From Heliocybe sulcata (Eukaryota > Basidiomycota > Agaricomycetes > Gloeophyllales > Gloeophyllaceae): DNA of 64,000 bases. Positions 1 through 10,951 of this stretch are shown here, piece after piece. A program made the translations under genes and the position numbers. The first letter of the stretch is position 1. The number at the start of each line of letters is the position of its first letter. The stretch covers positions 39,930 through 103,929 of the forward strand of contig ML213512.1 of the NCBI GenBank assembly GCA_004369045.1. Direction: 5' to 3'. Below the pieces are notes generated by a model, which saw nothing but the letters and a program-made list of their open reading frames with translations, ran no database searches and was not told the origin of the DNA.

Positions 1-1977
1 GAGGAAGATGGCAAGTGGCATCCCGTGGCCTTTTATTCCAAGAGCCTTAGTGCTGTGGAGCGGAACTACGAGATCTACGACAAGGAGCTGCTGGCAATCG
101 TGCGCGTCCTTGAGGAGTGGCAACATTTCCTTGAAGGCGCCAAGCACCCTGTCGAGATCTGGACGGACCACAAGAACCTGGAGTACTTCAAGAGCGCTCA
201 GAAAGTCAACCGTCGTCAAGCACGATGGGCGCTCTTCCTCGCCAGGTTCGACTATTCCCTCCACCACCAACCAGGCACTTCCATGGGTAAGCCCGACGCA
301 CTCTCTCGGCATCCAGATCACGGCGATGGGGCTGCGGACAATGACAATGTTGTTGTTCTGAAGCCAGAGTCCTTCGTCATCGCCGCCCTCTCTGGTCTCA
401 CCGCAGTCGGAGCAGAGTCCGAAGTCCTCCGCGACATCCGGTTTGCAGTCAGGCATGACGAGTTGGAGGAACCTATCGCGAAGGCTGTCCTTGAGCTGCG
501 TAAGTCTGGCGAGCGGTCAGTGCGTAGTCGCGAATGGGATGAGAGGCAGGGGCTTCTCTACTTCCGTGGCCGGATTTACGTCCCTCCAACGCATGACTTA
601 CGCCGCCGGATTGTTGAACAACACCACGACTCGGTAATCGCTGGGCACCCAGGACGTTTCAAGACGCTAGAGCTGGTGTCTCGGAATTACTGGTGGCCGC
701 AGATGTCTCGCTTTATTGGGGAATATACGAGACATTGCGACCTCTGCCTGCGCACCAAGGTGCGACGCCGCCCACCTGTTGGCGAGTTGGTTCCTACGGA
801 GACTCCGCTAGAGCGCTGGAGTAAGGTTAGCGTTGACTTCATCGTTGAGCTGCCTGAAGCGCATGGCTATGACGCGGTGATGGTGGTCGTCGACCTCCTC
901 TCCAAACGTGCCCACTTCATCCCGACTCACACGACTCTCGATGCCGAAGGATCTGCACGCCTGTTCTTGCGTGAGGTTTGGAAGCACCACGGACTCCCCT
1001 CCGATGTCCTGTCTGACCGTGGTCCGCAGTTCGTCACGGACTTCACACGCGAGCTGTATCGCCTCCTGGGGATCAAGATCAGCAACTCCACGGCTTATCA
1101 CCCTCAGAGCGATGGTCAGACGGAACAGGTGAACCAGGAGTTAGAGGGCTTCCTTCGGCTCTTTGTGAGTGAGCGTCAGGATGACTGGGACCAGCTGCTG
1201 CCTATGGGTGAGTTCGCATACAACAACCACCTCCACGTTTCCACCCAGCAGACACCCTTCATGGTCAACACTGGGCGGCATCCGCACATGGGCTTCGAAC
1301 CTCACCAGCAACCATCATCCTTGGAGTCAGTCAACGACTTTAAGGCGCGCATGGATGCTGGCCTGACCGAGGCCAGGGCTGCGATTGAGAAGGCGAAGGA
1401 CGAGTATACGCGGTACTACAACCAACGCCATACTCCTGCGCCTACCTACCACCCTGGAGACAAGGTTTGGCTCGACTCGTCTGACATCCGGACGACTCGC
1501 CCCTCGCGGAAGCTCGGACATAAGTGGTGGGGACCCTATGTCGTGGAGAAGGAGGTTGGACGCAACGCATACCAGTTGAAGTTGCCACCCTCTATGAAGC
1601 GGCTTCACCCTGTATTCCCGGTGGTCAAGCTCGACCAGGCTTTACCCGACCCGATCTATGGCCACCTTCGCCCACCTCCACCTGATCCTGTGGTGGTGGA
1701 CAACCAGGTCGAGCATGAGGTGGAGAAGATTGTCGATAGCCGTTTCCACTATCGCAAGCTTCAATACCTCGTCAAATGGAAGGGGTACGGGCCTGAGGAG
1801 AACACCTGGGAGCCAGCGGAAAACTTGGACCACGCGCCGAAGGAAGTTGCCAAGTTCCATCAGCAACACCCTTCTGCTCCAAGACGGATCAATGCGGTTG
1901 CCTTTGCGGCACTCTCGCGGGCAATGGTTAACAGGCCGATGGACGGAGGAGATGTGGGGATGAACGGTGTGGTTTAA
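1..1977 (+). CDS. Ty3/gypsy chromovirus Pol, 3' part (RNase H, integrase, chromodomain)
   Basis: The frame is open from the first base, so the polyprotein continues off the left edge. In order it shows the end of an RNase H domain (ending near [17 protein letters not shown]), an HHCC integrase zinc finger ([13 protein letters not shown] with CDLC), a D,D,E integrase core ([28 protein letters not shown]) and a C-terminal chromodomain ([19 protein letters not shown]). The chromodomain places it among chromoviruses, which can target integration to marked chromatin. No stop or frameshift interrupts about 650 residues, so the copy is probably young. A purine tract and LTR follow directly. Reverse transcriptase, protease and Gag lie outside the window. 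Confidence 0.95.
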   Translation, partial: EEDGKWHPVAFYSKSLSAVERNYEIYDKELLAIVRVLEEWQHFLEGAKHPVEIWTDHKNLEYFKSAQKVNRRQARWALFLARFDYSLHHQPGTSMGKPDALSRHPDHGDGAADNDNVVVLKPESFVIAALSGLTAVGAESEVLRDIRFAVRHDELEEPIAKAVLELRKSGERSVRSREWDERQGLLYFRGRIYVPPTHDLRRRIVEQHHDSVIAGHPGRFKTLELVSRNYWWPQMSRFIGEYTRHCDLCLRTKVRRRPPVGELVPTETPLERWSKVSVDFIVELPEAHGYDAVMVVVDLLSKRAHFIPTHTTLDAEGSARLFLREVWKHHGLPSDVLSDRGPQFVTDFTRELYRLLGIKISNSTAYHPQSDGQTEQVNQELEGFLRLFVSERQDDWDQLLPMGEFAYNNHLHVSTQQTPFMVNTGRHPHMGFEPHQQPSSLESVNDFKARMDAGLTEARAAIEKAKDEYTRYYNQRHTPAPTYHPGDKVWLDSSDIRTTRPSRKLGHKWWGPYVVEKEVGRNAYQLKLPPSMKRLHPVFPVVKLDQALPDPIYGHLRPPPPDPVVVDNQVEHEVEKIVDSRFHYRKLQYLVKWKGYGPEENTWEPAENLDHAPKEVAKFHQQHPSAPRRINAVAFAALSRAMVNRPMDGGDVGMNGVV

Positions 1978-2100
1978 TTTATTCTTTTCTACGGTCTTTT
2001 TAATACTCTTTCCTTTTATTTCTTTTCAAACGGTCTCTGTATATACTTTTTCTCTCTCTTCTTTTCCTTCTTTTTTTTCGCGTCGTGGTCGCCGCGACCT

Positions 2101-2114
2101 AGAAGGGGGGGTGA
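2101..2114 (+). other. Polypurine tract of the Ty3 element
   Basis: A run of A and G, with seven consecutive G, abuts the 5' edge of the LTR. This is the expected primer site for plus-strand DNA synthesis in an LTR retrotransposon. Confidence 0.7.
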
Positions 2115-2381
2115 TGTAAGGGCTCCCCTTCAGCCACCTTCGCTTTCAGCCACCGTGACGTGACGTCACGTGTCACGCAGTGCGGCCACTTTCTGTTTTG
2201 CACTTGTTGAAGGGTTCCTTAACCTGTTCCTCTTTGGAACTCCCTTCAACAACGTGCAGGTAAGCCCTTAGATACCATTAGAGGATGTATCTAGTGCTCA
2301 TAGGTGTATATATTTGCTTTGGAACTCCCTTCAACAACGTGCAGCCTTGCCAGCTCACTGGTTGTTAAGGTAGCCCTTACA
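2115..2381 (+). repeat. 3' LTR of the Ty3 element
   Basis: The 267-bp segment begins TGTAAGGGCT and ends with its exact reverse complement AGCCCTTACA, giving perfect 10-bp terminal inverted repeats with the canonical TG and CA ends. It follows a purine tract 3' of the pol stop codon. Inside are a 28-bp direct repeat (2232-2259 and 2317-2344) and a CRE-like palindrome overlapping an E-box. The 5' LTR and the target-site duplication partner are outside the window. Confidence 0.9.
2161..2172 (+). promoter_or_regulatory. CRE-like TGACGTCA overlapping CACGTG in the LTR
   Basis: TGACGTCA (2161-2168) overlaps CACGTG (2167-2172) inside a longer near-palindrome (about 2155-2177). These are classical bZIP and bHLH recognition sequences in the U3 part of the LTR, so they may drive element transcription. 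Function is inferred. Confidence 0.45.
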
Positions 2382-2406
2382 AGTACGTCTACGTCTCATT
2401 TTCCAG

Positions 2407-3683
2407 TTATATTTCTGCTTACACCTCGCAACTTTCCTTAGTGGCTTCATATTCTTTTCCTCCCTTTTCTACCTCCCGCAATTCTTCCAAGTCGGGCTAG
2501 AGTACTCGCCTATGCGGTCCGGTATCTTCCTGCTTCCAGTACTGGTGACGCAGACATTGGCAAGTTTCGCGGCTGTGGGTCCTCTGTACATCGACGCTCA
2601 GGAACGCGAGTTGACGGTGCCTTATCTAGGGTATGATTGTCAGTAAGACTGGTAGATACCGGGTAAGCAGTCTTTGAACCACAAGGCGGCGTATAATCTT
2701 CAACTAGAAATCCAGAATATCATACATAGCGGCTTCTCGATATGGGCAATTGGGTGTGGGTGCATATCGACGATTCGTGTTACGACTCCCAGAGCCGTGA
2801 TAGTGGTATTCATGCTGTTGGCTGGTGTCGGTGCGGGTCAGGTGCATATTTTATGACTAAAAACATGTCATCATACGAATTTACCGTGATTTCAATTAAG
2901 ACGTTGCAGACTACTACGGTAGCAGCGCAAGCAAGCGTCTCGCGCCGAGATATGTCAGTTGTTACAGCTGTCCGCAACGTAAGGGTTCATTCTCTAGTAC
3001 TGCAACCTTCTTGATCCCATCCCGCGTTGCCATCTCTGCAGTTTATTCGGTTACTCGGTGGCACATTGTCTTTAGCAGTAGGAGCCAGCATTACGTAAGT
3101 CATCTTCTGCCTTGCCATAGACTCTGGTCGTATTCTCATTGTGCCCGCAAGGAACAACTCGATGCGCAAAGTCATGACATTGTTATCGCTTCCAGCAGCT
3201 ACGATTAACGCCGTAATCGACGACCCCACGCTCTTGGGCTCCTCATCCTCCACAGGCACTCTCAGCGGGCTTGGTATTTCTCAGGCTGCCGCCACACATA
3301 TACTGTCAGGATACGTCAACGGCTTCCGGGTGGTGTTCATTCTCAACGCGTGCCTCTCGGTATGCACGACACTGGCTAGTGTATGCTTGATCAGGCATAA
3401 GGAGTTGACGAGGGGTGACGAAGAAGGTTTGAAGGCTCAAGCGCAGGAGGTTATTGGTGTGTCAGATGACAAGATCCCCGTTGGGAGTGCGGAGCTTGAG
3501 ATGTTGACGCTTGCGAGAGGGACTGTCGATAAGCAAGACGTTCTCGATGTCTCTGCTGTGCAGGGGCCTGAGGGACCCGAGTCAGGCCCCCTTCCAACTG
3601 GAGTTCCTCTCCCGACACGAACTCGAGGCCTGCATACCCGTGATGCCGTTTGTCCGACATCTCGTGGATCTGGAGAAGACTGA
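2407..3683 (+). CDS. MFS drug/proton antiporter (DHA2-like), 3' part of a gene split by the LTR element
   Basis: Seven exons can be joined without a stop: 2407-2574, 2630-2662, 2716-2841, 2901-2978, 3042-3094 and 3152-3683, the last being long; that is six introns-bounded blocks giving 329 residues. They carry hallmarks of the C-terminal half of a 14-TM fungal multidrug transporter: FYLPQFFQV, SPMRSGIFLLPVL, RRDMSVVTAVRN, RLLGGTLSLAVGASI and a cytoplasmic tail IRHKELTRGDEEG. The first exon starts only 25 bp after the LTR, behind a shortened intron end (TTTTCCAG). The N-terminal half, perhaps 200-250 residues, must lie upstream of the retroelement if it survives. Whether the gene is still spliced across the insertion cannot be told; the exons themselves look intact. 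(Six exons are listed; no seventh is claimed.). Confidence 0.75.
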
Positions 3684-4540
3684 TCCCTTGGGAGAGGTTC
3701 TAGCATGAATCTGCATGACTAGGGCGAGACACAATCGATGGTTTGGGCTCTTTAGGTATCAATTCATCTTTGCCTATGGGCTATCCAGTCATGATCATAG
3801 ATGGTTTTACTCTCTGATACATACAATTATAGAGTTTCTGCGCAGACATGATGTACAAAATTCAAGCTACATATAAGGCTGTCTGCGGTTTCCCCGGTAT
3901 AAGGATCCAGTCACACGGCTAGGATATTAGGATATCACAGAGGTGCCGCCGACCTCTTGACTGCCTGTGGTAAAAGTGGTGAAATGTTTCAGTCTAGCGT
4001 GAAGGATCACAGCATGCAAAGCTATTGCATACGATGACCTGGGCAGCAGCTCACGCAGTCATCACATAAAGTTAAATCACTTCCCTAGCAAAAGTCGCAT
4101 CGGATACCTATAAGACGGTCATCAATTGGCTAATCAGGATATCAAGAAGTTGACGTGGCACTTTTAGGTGGTCTTGGGACAGCATTTCGTTACCTGCCGA
4201 ACTCGGAGTACTCGGACCTTTACATGCAAGTCTGCGAAGTTGCCTCTGTGCAACTATGAGCCGAGTGGTTGGACTTGCTCTTCTGTTCGGATCTTGCACC
4301 TAATAACGTTGCTCGTTGCTTGAAGTCTATTCACCATCGGTCTCTCCCCTTGGATTTTCAGGTCTATGTCTTACTGGAAGAGCACCACTCCAGAAGATCT
4401 CGATAAACAACGAGGCGAGTAGCATCGACCACTTACATCCCTGACTGGATACGGGTACGAATCGTGTCTGCTGCAGATACGACTGCATTCATATTGCATG
4501 TGCTCGGTGGCGTATATACGTACGTCTGCAAACCCCTTGT
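3684..4540. other. Intergenic, nothing recognised
   Basis: Only short overlapping open frames without family signatures are present between the MFS stop codon and the first inverted-repeat element. Confidence 0.6.
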
Positions 4541-5089
4541 TACGAGTCCTGAGGTACGAAGGAGGAGTCCTTACGTGCAAAAGTACAGCGGTTTACCGAA
4601 CAGCAGCAGCGTGGGAATCCAATGCCGAGAAGTCGTGGGATTATTTTTCTGTAGTTTTAACTAGTAAATTGAAAGTCCGCTCTGATGTCCGTCTGTAGTC
4701 CTGACTACAAAATGACTACAAATTGGGATTTGTAGTGTCCCTTCGCTTTCGTTTGTCCCTCGTCGTTCAAATTTTCCCGTATCCTCCCGAGAATTTATAT
4801 ATAAGGTCGTCAATATTTAAAGTACATTCCTGAATATCCTTGTGAACTATCGTATGTGTGGTGATTTTCTATGTGGTCATCTTGCTTTGGATCCTTTCTT
4901 ACCGTGGGAATCAACTACAACACGCATTTGAAGTGGACTTGGTCGCGAGATCCGAGATCCGGACTTCGAACAGTAATATACTACATCTCTACATATATTA
5001 GAAACATAACCCAAGTTTGAGAATGAACTTCATTAATAATGCATGACTAAATAGTAGCCGAACCTCAGGCCTCAGGCCCAGGACTCGTA
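4541..5089. mobile_element. Non-autonomous inverted-repeat element, copy 1
   Basis: The left end TACGAGTCCTGAGG (4541-4554) is mirrored at the right end by AGGACTCGTA (5080-5089), the match being broken by three extra bases. The first about 400 bp closely match 43538-43950: shared blocks include the start, GGAGGAGTCCTTACG, ATGCCGAGAAGTCGTG, the internal CTACAAA / TTTGTAG inverted motif, CGTTTGTCCCTCGTCGT and CTTACCGTGGGAA. It carries no coding frame of note, so it looks like a MITE-like derivative. About 40 bp beyond the right end (to about 5130) are also shared with copy 2, so the true boundary may lie further right. Confidence 0.6.
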
Positions 5090-5570
5090 AAATGCCATGC
5101 AACGCAATGGCCCGCTTCCCCCAAGTATCCATGTATCCGAGCTGAGACCCCTTCTGAAGGTGGGAACTTGTCCACGGCCTGCCTTTCGACTGGTTCCTGC
5201 TTCGTGAACGGGATATGTGCAAATGGGGAGCAGTCCTTTATTTTGCTTGCCGCTGGACAACGCTCGCGTGTTTGGTAACTGGTCTTACCTTTGTTGATAC
5301 ACCCGGGTCAGAAGAGGTGACTAGGTCTGTGTGCTTCACCACGTCATCAGAGTCTGATATTCTGGCTTCAAGGCTCTAAACATGGGTTTCGAGGTTAGTC
5401 AGATCTCCAAATTCCCTTGCATCGGGTCGCGCATTGAGATCTCTATATCCATCCCCGTAGACTACAAACGCGGTTGCTCATGGTCTTGCTATGGCTTTGC
5501 TTGGAGGTGGAATGTAAGTGACAGTAGCGTGCCCATGTTGCGACCATCGTTGCATGATTTGCTTGAAGCA
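5090..5570. other. Element flank and possible exon remnant
   Basis: The first 40 bp continue the similarity with copy 2 of the repeat. Around 5440-5516 a short frame reads a hydrophobic stretch (LLMVLLWLCLE) followed by a GTAAGT donor. It could be an upstream exon of the membrane protein below, but the reading phases do not join cleanly. Confidence 0.3.
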
Positions 5571-6053
5571 TTTCAATCTGGAGAAAGCGAATCATAAGCG
5601 TAGTTGTCTTATTGCTTAATCTCGCGCTTTGGGTTATCATAATTCGCGGTGAGTTGCTCCGTCACGGTTGGTATGTCTGACTTCATCTCGCAAGGTAGCT
5701 ATCGCGCAGGTTGGAGGGATCTGGGATGATTCAGTCACACATTTGCTGCTCGCTGCATATGGTACATGTCTCGACTATGGTGCCTATACGGCTATTTACT
5801 GTCCTTAGTTAGCTGCCTCACCGTCATATGGGCGGGCCTTGCTACCTTAGGCCTCCTGAGAGTACATCGCGCCAGTTCGGCTGCCGCACGACATGGCGCC
5901 TCCAGCGTCTTCGTCGCTTTGTGTAGTCAGGACTGCGTTTATTACTTTATTCCTACCTTCCCCTGCATGCCAGCGACGGTAAGTCTTTCCTTGAGATGCT
6001 ATATCGGCGGTAACATCCTGACAATGGGATACTTCAGGTTGTCTCTATACTAG
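5571..6053 (+). pseudogene. Fungal integral membrane protein (DUF6533-like), incomplete gene
   Basis: Exon-like blocks can be read through three or four short GT-AG introns (about 5572-5651, 5705-5764, 5811-5980): a transmembrane segment VVLLLNLALWVIII, then IWDDSVTHLLLAAY, another hydrophobic segment VIWAGLATLGLL and finally SSVFVALCSQDCVYYF. That order resembles the C-terminal half of basidiomycete DUF6533-type membrane proteins, which end with a loop of the type LLRDGxxYF. I found no convincing start or 3' exons, so the gene is either decayed or poorly resolved by hand. The family call is a resemblance only. Confidence 0.35.
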
Positions 6054-7422
6054 CCTTTAGCGGTTTGTATCTCTATCTTCCGTCAGTATCTCATTTTACT
6101 TAGTTGATACTGCCCTTGTTCAGTGCCATTGATGTATCTGAGTGCCTACATCTTTCCCCAAAACCGTTGGTATAAACGTGATCTTTCCGCTCTACTCCGC
6201 AGGCAATAGGTCTAATTGCTTGTGCGTAAAGCTATCGACTCTAGTCTACCCCCCTCGATAACTTATACGACTCATGTCTACCAGTCATCACCATGTACGT
6301 GCCGGTCAACATCCTGAATGATCAAGTGCGTATTAATTGCGCGCCGAAGATGCACCTGCGCTTGCAGAGTATACAAAGGAATGGTTCTAAGAAAGGATGC
6401 TTGCCCTATGAAGCTGTTAGGCAGTTTCTCGCGCTCGATTCCTCTGATTGAACTGACATTGCTTCATCTTCGGCGTATGGTCGTTCGCAGTGCCTTCTTC
6501 AATGGGGTGCGCCACGCAAGGCAAGATACGATACCAATTGCGAAGTATCGCACTCCTCGCACTGCGGTCATCCCGCCTTCCACGCAAACACCAGCCCCTG
6601 ACGCCAGCGACGGGATAGAAACCAGTTCAGGAGTTGTAGTCTTGGATTCCTTCGTCTAGTGAGTACTCATTTGCCTTATGATAACTAAAGATCTAGTGTG
6701 ACCGGTATACTTCCAGTCATTACCCATCGGCGTCCAACGACCAAGTCTTCGATGGTCGTTCGTCGCAGCTACGCGACACTGGATATGGCCAGCCGGACGT
6801 CGGTCAGGACGGCAGGTCAGGTAGTGCGGTATGATAAGGCTGCAGCAAAGTGTATCTGCACTGACATATCAGTGATCTTCTTCCCTAACGAAAAGTTTGG
6901 AATAGTGATAAGCCCCACACCGCACCACTGCAGTTTGATATTGGACTAGGACGGCTTGAGTGTTTGGGTTAGGAAGCCTATGGTAATTACCTGTGCAGAT
7001 CTCTCTAATGAATCCTGTTCTACGGACCATAATGCTGTATATATATGTCATAAGAACATGTCCTATCCATCATAGTGCATTGTCTTCCTTCCCAACTCCC
7101 TTGTCAAGTTCGGCTTCATGCATCATGCGGCTGCGATCAAGAAGGCCTGAAACCTGTGCAAGCTGTGCAAGCTCTGTCTGCGCCGTGCGCAGCGCTCATG
7201 CGGTCAGGCGTGGAACGCGCTACTGCGGCCACAAAACCAGAACAGCATCCTGCATCTTTGAAAAGCCCATAAACTCTGTTCTCTACTCTCATCGCTCGCA
7301 AGTTAGCCTTCACACTCGCTCCGCAAGGTTATATACTTCAAGAAAGGTATGGTCGCCTCTATCATGCGTAGATCGTGACCAGTTGGACCTAAAGACAGTG
7401 CCTTCTAGGAGTTGTCGCAAGA
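6054..7422. other. Intergenic, nothing recognised
   Basis: Scattered short frames (for example a 113-codon frame at 6318-6659) show no domain signature. Part may be 3' sequence of the membrane protein remnant; the right end is the promoter region of the next gene. Confidence 0.4.
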
Positions 7423-8889
7423 ATGATTATGGACAAAGTGCCGCTTCCAGAAGATCCTACTCCCGAAGACGCACCGCCATCTTATGACTCGTTGGGCGGG
7501 TCCTCAAGCGCTGCTGGTCCTGAGGAGAAACCAAAATCTGTCACCGATGAACCATCTTCTGGCTCGAGATCGACAGGCTCTCTATCCAATGCCAATGGCG
7601 TGCTAAAAGCGTCGCGCTTGAAGTCCAAATCGTGGCTACCATTCGGCTTAGGTGCTACACGTACTGGACGTCAAGTGCGGGCGACTATTTTGAACCTACT
7701 TCATGGCATCATTACGCAGCTTTCCGAAGACGAGACTGACGGTAAAGCCGATGAAAATGCGATAGGAGTATTGGAGAGTTGTGCGGATACATCCATCGTG
7801 CACGATATTTCCTTCTCCTCTTTGTTGCAAGAGAAGAGTATCGAGGGACACACTCCTATCTACTGGGCAATCCTCAAGCGTCCAACGCCACGTCACTCTA
7901 CCCGCAGAAGCCATTCGAAATCTCGAGCAGCCGGATCCTCGTCGAGTATCTATACTGCTTTTGACGAGGAGGCAGACGGTACTTCGAGGGGACCAGGGAG
8001 GGCGCTTGTCTTCAATCTGCTCAAATTCTCCGCGCCGCTCACGGAAGCCACCAAATCCGAGATTAGGCTCGCCTGCATGCTGAATTCTGATGATGCACTC
8101 TTCCAGTGTATCCGGTCGACTGCCGTTTTCGCTCCTGTGGTTGGGACGGACCAAATTCTCTTTGGGGCAGGGATGTTGGGTGCCGTTGACGCGCTAAGCG
8201 AGCTCGCGAGAGGTATAGGCTCTAAGGATAGAGTGAGAGCAGTACACATGACCGATGACGATACTGCGCTCGCGGCCCATTTCGAAGTGCCGCTTTTCCA
8301 GAAGCGAATGTCTGTTGGAGGCCGAATACCGTTAGACTTCGTAGGGAAGGGTATGTCCTTAATTCTGCGTCTGCAAACTCGAAGTAGAACTGATTTACAC
8401 GTGCTGAGGTCGTATATTTCGTCTTACATTTCTGGTCTCTACGTCCTACGAGGTCGTATCTGGAAAGATGCTGGAGCCCGGGACCTGGCTGGTATCTTTA
8501 GAGATACTTGAAGGTTCCCCACCCACATGGATTGACTCTCGTGTGGTCATCCCTGAAAGCCGAGATACCCTCTCATCGCCACCTGATACCCCATCCGCGT
8601 CAGGCTTCCGCTCCAAGGCAAAAGCTAAGCCGACTATTTCCTTAAGGCTCAAGTCGTCAATGCAGTTGACTCCGGGGAAACACACTGGTATCATCCAAAC
8701 TACACTTGACGACAGCTTGATGGGGAGTAATCTAATGCTTGCGTGAGTACACCTTGTCTTCGTGCGCAATATCCAATTCCACTTATGGTTTCCTCTAGTG
8801 GTGCGCGTTATTTCACTGCGGATGGTACCCTACATGGCGTGCTTGAAATCAGGCTGGTAAAGGCGGAAACGGACTGTGTTATCTGTTGA
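7423..8889 (+). CDS. Conserved fungal protein of unknown function
   Basis: Three exons, 7423-8350, 8409-8742 and 8799-8889, join in frame to 450 residues; the introns are 58 and 56 bp with GTATGT and GTGAGT donors. The N-terminal 100 residues are acidic, proline- and serine-rich (PLPEDPTPEDAPPSYDS) and probably disordered. The rest looks folded: IEGHTPIYWAILKRP, a region around FNLLKFSAPLTEATKSEIRLACM, and a beta-rich end (LVSLEILEGSPPTWIDSR, then LHGVLEIRLVKAE). The EGHTPLYWA-type motif recalls an ankyrin-like turn. I do not recognise an experimentally known function. A spurious continuation of the first exon ends at 8511, so the splice at 8350 matters for the annotation. Confidence 0.8.
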
Positions 8890-9256
8890 AGCAATATCTC
8901 ATGGTTTAAGCGTCGTCGTTTCCCGATTCTGCGTTTCCTTCCTGTTTCCTGCTTGCATTTTTATGTGCGACGCGTTGTACGATATCTTCCAAAGCATTAA
9001 CTCAAACTTGATCTAAAGTTGACGCATGACAAGGTATCGATTCCGAGCATCATTCGTATTGTCCATTGAGTCGATGTCTCGGTCAACCAGCCAAAGCGCA
9101 ACCGGGACGGTCAGTCACCTTTCCTACGGATGAGGAACGAGAGAAATCCATAATAACCGTTGGCAAGCTAGGCGTACACACATAAAGATACAAAAAGATA
9201 CCCACGGGAGATTGTACCAAAGGACGGTGCGTACAACCCGCATATCCTATGAAAGA
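8890..9256. other. Intergenic between convergent genes
   Basis: This is the shared 3' flank of two convergent genes. No coding frame or repeat is evident. Confidence 0.6.
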
Positions 9257-10670
9257 TCACGCCGAGACAGCCGTCTGGCGAGGTATAGGCTGCTCGGCAT
9301 CAGACGTAACCTGCCCATTCAACTCCTTCGCGACATCATCGTAAACCTCGTAAGTATTCGCCTCGCAATCGTGGAGGAACAACCAATCTTCCCTCTTTAA
9401 CTTGATCTTTTCCGGGTCCTCCTTCACCTTGTCGAAGTCAGCCTTGTGCCACATATCCCTCGTCTCCTCTCCAAGCAGCTGAGCCCGCCGACAACGCCCG
9501 TACCGGATCTTCTCGTAGGCACGAACGGCAGTTGGGACGTTGTCCTTGCCTCCGATTTGCAGGCATGCAGCAAGGACGCAGCCATCTTCCATGGCCTGAG
9601 ACGCGCCCTGGATGGACGTTGGCAGGAAAGGATGGGCAGCGTCCCCAGCAAGACACGTCCGGCCACCTTTCGATACCCAGGTCGGCAAGGGGTCGCGGTA
9701 TACCAACTTCCAGTCGACGCACTCCGGCGTCAACTCGACGATGCGCCGCACGACGGGATCCCATCCGTCGATGACCTTCAGTGCATCCTCGATCTTCCCC
9801 GGTAATGACCACGACTCCTCGATATCGGCCTCGTCTTTATGCGTGACCACCCAAGAGAAATCCTTGCCGCCTTTTAGGGACGCTGCGAGGAAGTGTACCT
9901 CTGGGCCGAGCCAGCCGGTGTGAGTGTCCCCGTTCTCGACTAGATGCTTCGTGAGCGGGTCTTTCAGCAGCGGCTCGGAGTCGAACCACGCTCGGTAGAT
10001 GGCGTATCCAGATGACTTTGGCTTATCGGTATAGCCCAGCACAAGTTCTCTCGCCTTGCTCCGGACACCATCAGAGCCTATCACGACGTCGCCCCAAATC
10101 GTCTCGCCGTTGACCCGTACGCCTGCCCTGCCCTCCTCCTCAAGGTACTCCAACACTCGGCACCCGAGCCTAATGTCAATACCTATCTTCTGCGCATGGT
10201 TGAACACAATCTCGTGGATTTCGCCACGGTGCCCATTCAGGAATGGCGTAACGGGGTTCTGCGGTGGTACCTGCTGCGCAGTGATAAAGTCTCCGTCGTA
10301 CTTGAAGAACTTGAGCTCCTTATTCTTGATGCTGATGGGATAGATCTGCTCGACGACAGAGCCGTTACCCCATCGCGCAACGATACGGCCTGCGTTGGGA
10401 CCGAACGAGATGATGTCGCCTAGAGGCTTCAGGACTGGGAAACTCTCAAGCAGTACGACGTCGTGGCCTTTCCTGTAGCACTCGATCGCGGCTGTGAGCC
10501 CAGCGAAGCCCGCGCCGACGATGATAACCTTGATGCCCGTAGGAGTCGCTCGTTGTTCCATCTGTAATTTCCAGGCTCATCACTCCGCACAATAGACTGG
10601 AGAAACGCGGACTCACAATGCGTTGGTACAGGCTATCAGATTGTGGTTGAGCGTTCGCGACCTTGGGCAT
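9257..10670 (-). CDS. FAD-dependent monooxygenase (salicylate hydroxylase / aromatic ring hydroxylase type)
   Basis: Flavoprotein monooxygenase expected to hydroxylate a small aromatic or polyketide substrate using NAD(P)H and O2. The large exon (9257-10561) holds the Rossmann FAD fingerprint VIIVGAGFAGL, the DG motif GDVVIGSDGVRS and the GD motif CLAGDAAHPFLP in the usual order and spacing. A 55-bp intron (10562-10616, GTGAGT donor) joins it in phase to a short first exon (10617-10670) that adds 18 residues starting MPKVANAQ; the ATG at 10561 would be an alternative start. Total 452 residues, normal for the group. No secretion signal is seen, so it is probably cytosolic. The substrate cannot be deduced. 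Confidence 0.9.
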
Positions 10671-10951
10671 CGTCTATAAGTTCACAGGGCTGCTAATAGG
10701 AATATGCGATATACACTGGCTACGTACCCTCGCGGATTAGGCTAGTGATCATGGGATCCAGCGACCCCACGGGACGAAGAACGTCCCTGTCAGGTGCTTC
10801 TTCTCCGCTACTGTTCCCCTAATCTGGATCGAGCTTCGCTTAGGAGCGGACCAATTGTATTTCGTCCTGGATTGCTTTCGCACCTAATATACATTTCTCA
10901 GACTTGAAACAAAACTCCAGCATTTGACTATCGTACATCACTTTCCAAGGT

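Noticed and set aside
808-1101. Minus-strand open frame of 97 codons within pol
   Set aside because: It is antisense to the conserved integrase core and has no features of its own.
3437-3706. Open frames on both strands overlapping the end of the MFS gene
   Set aside because: They overlap the C-terminal tail of the MFS frame, show no family signal and are explained by it. The plus frame 3511-3708 could reflect a shifted C-terminus but has no splice support.
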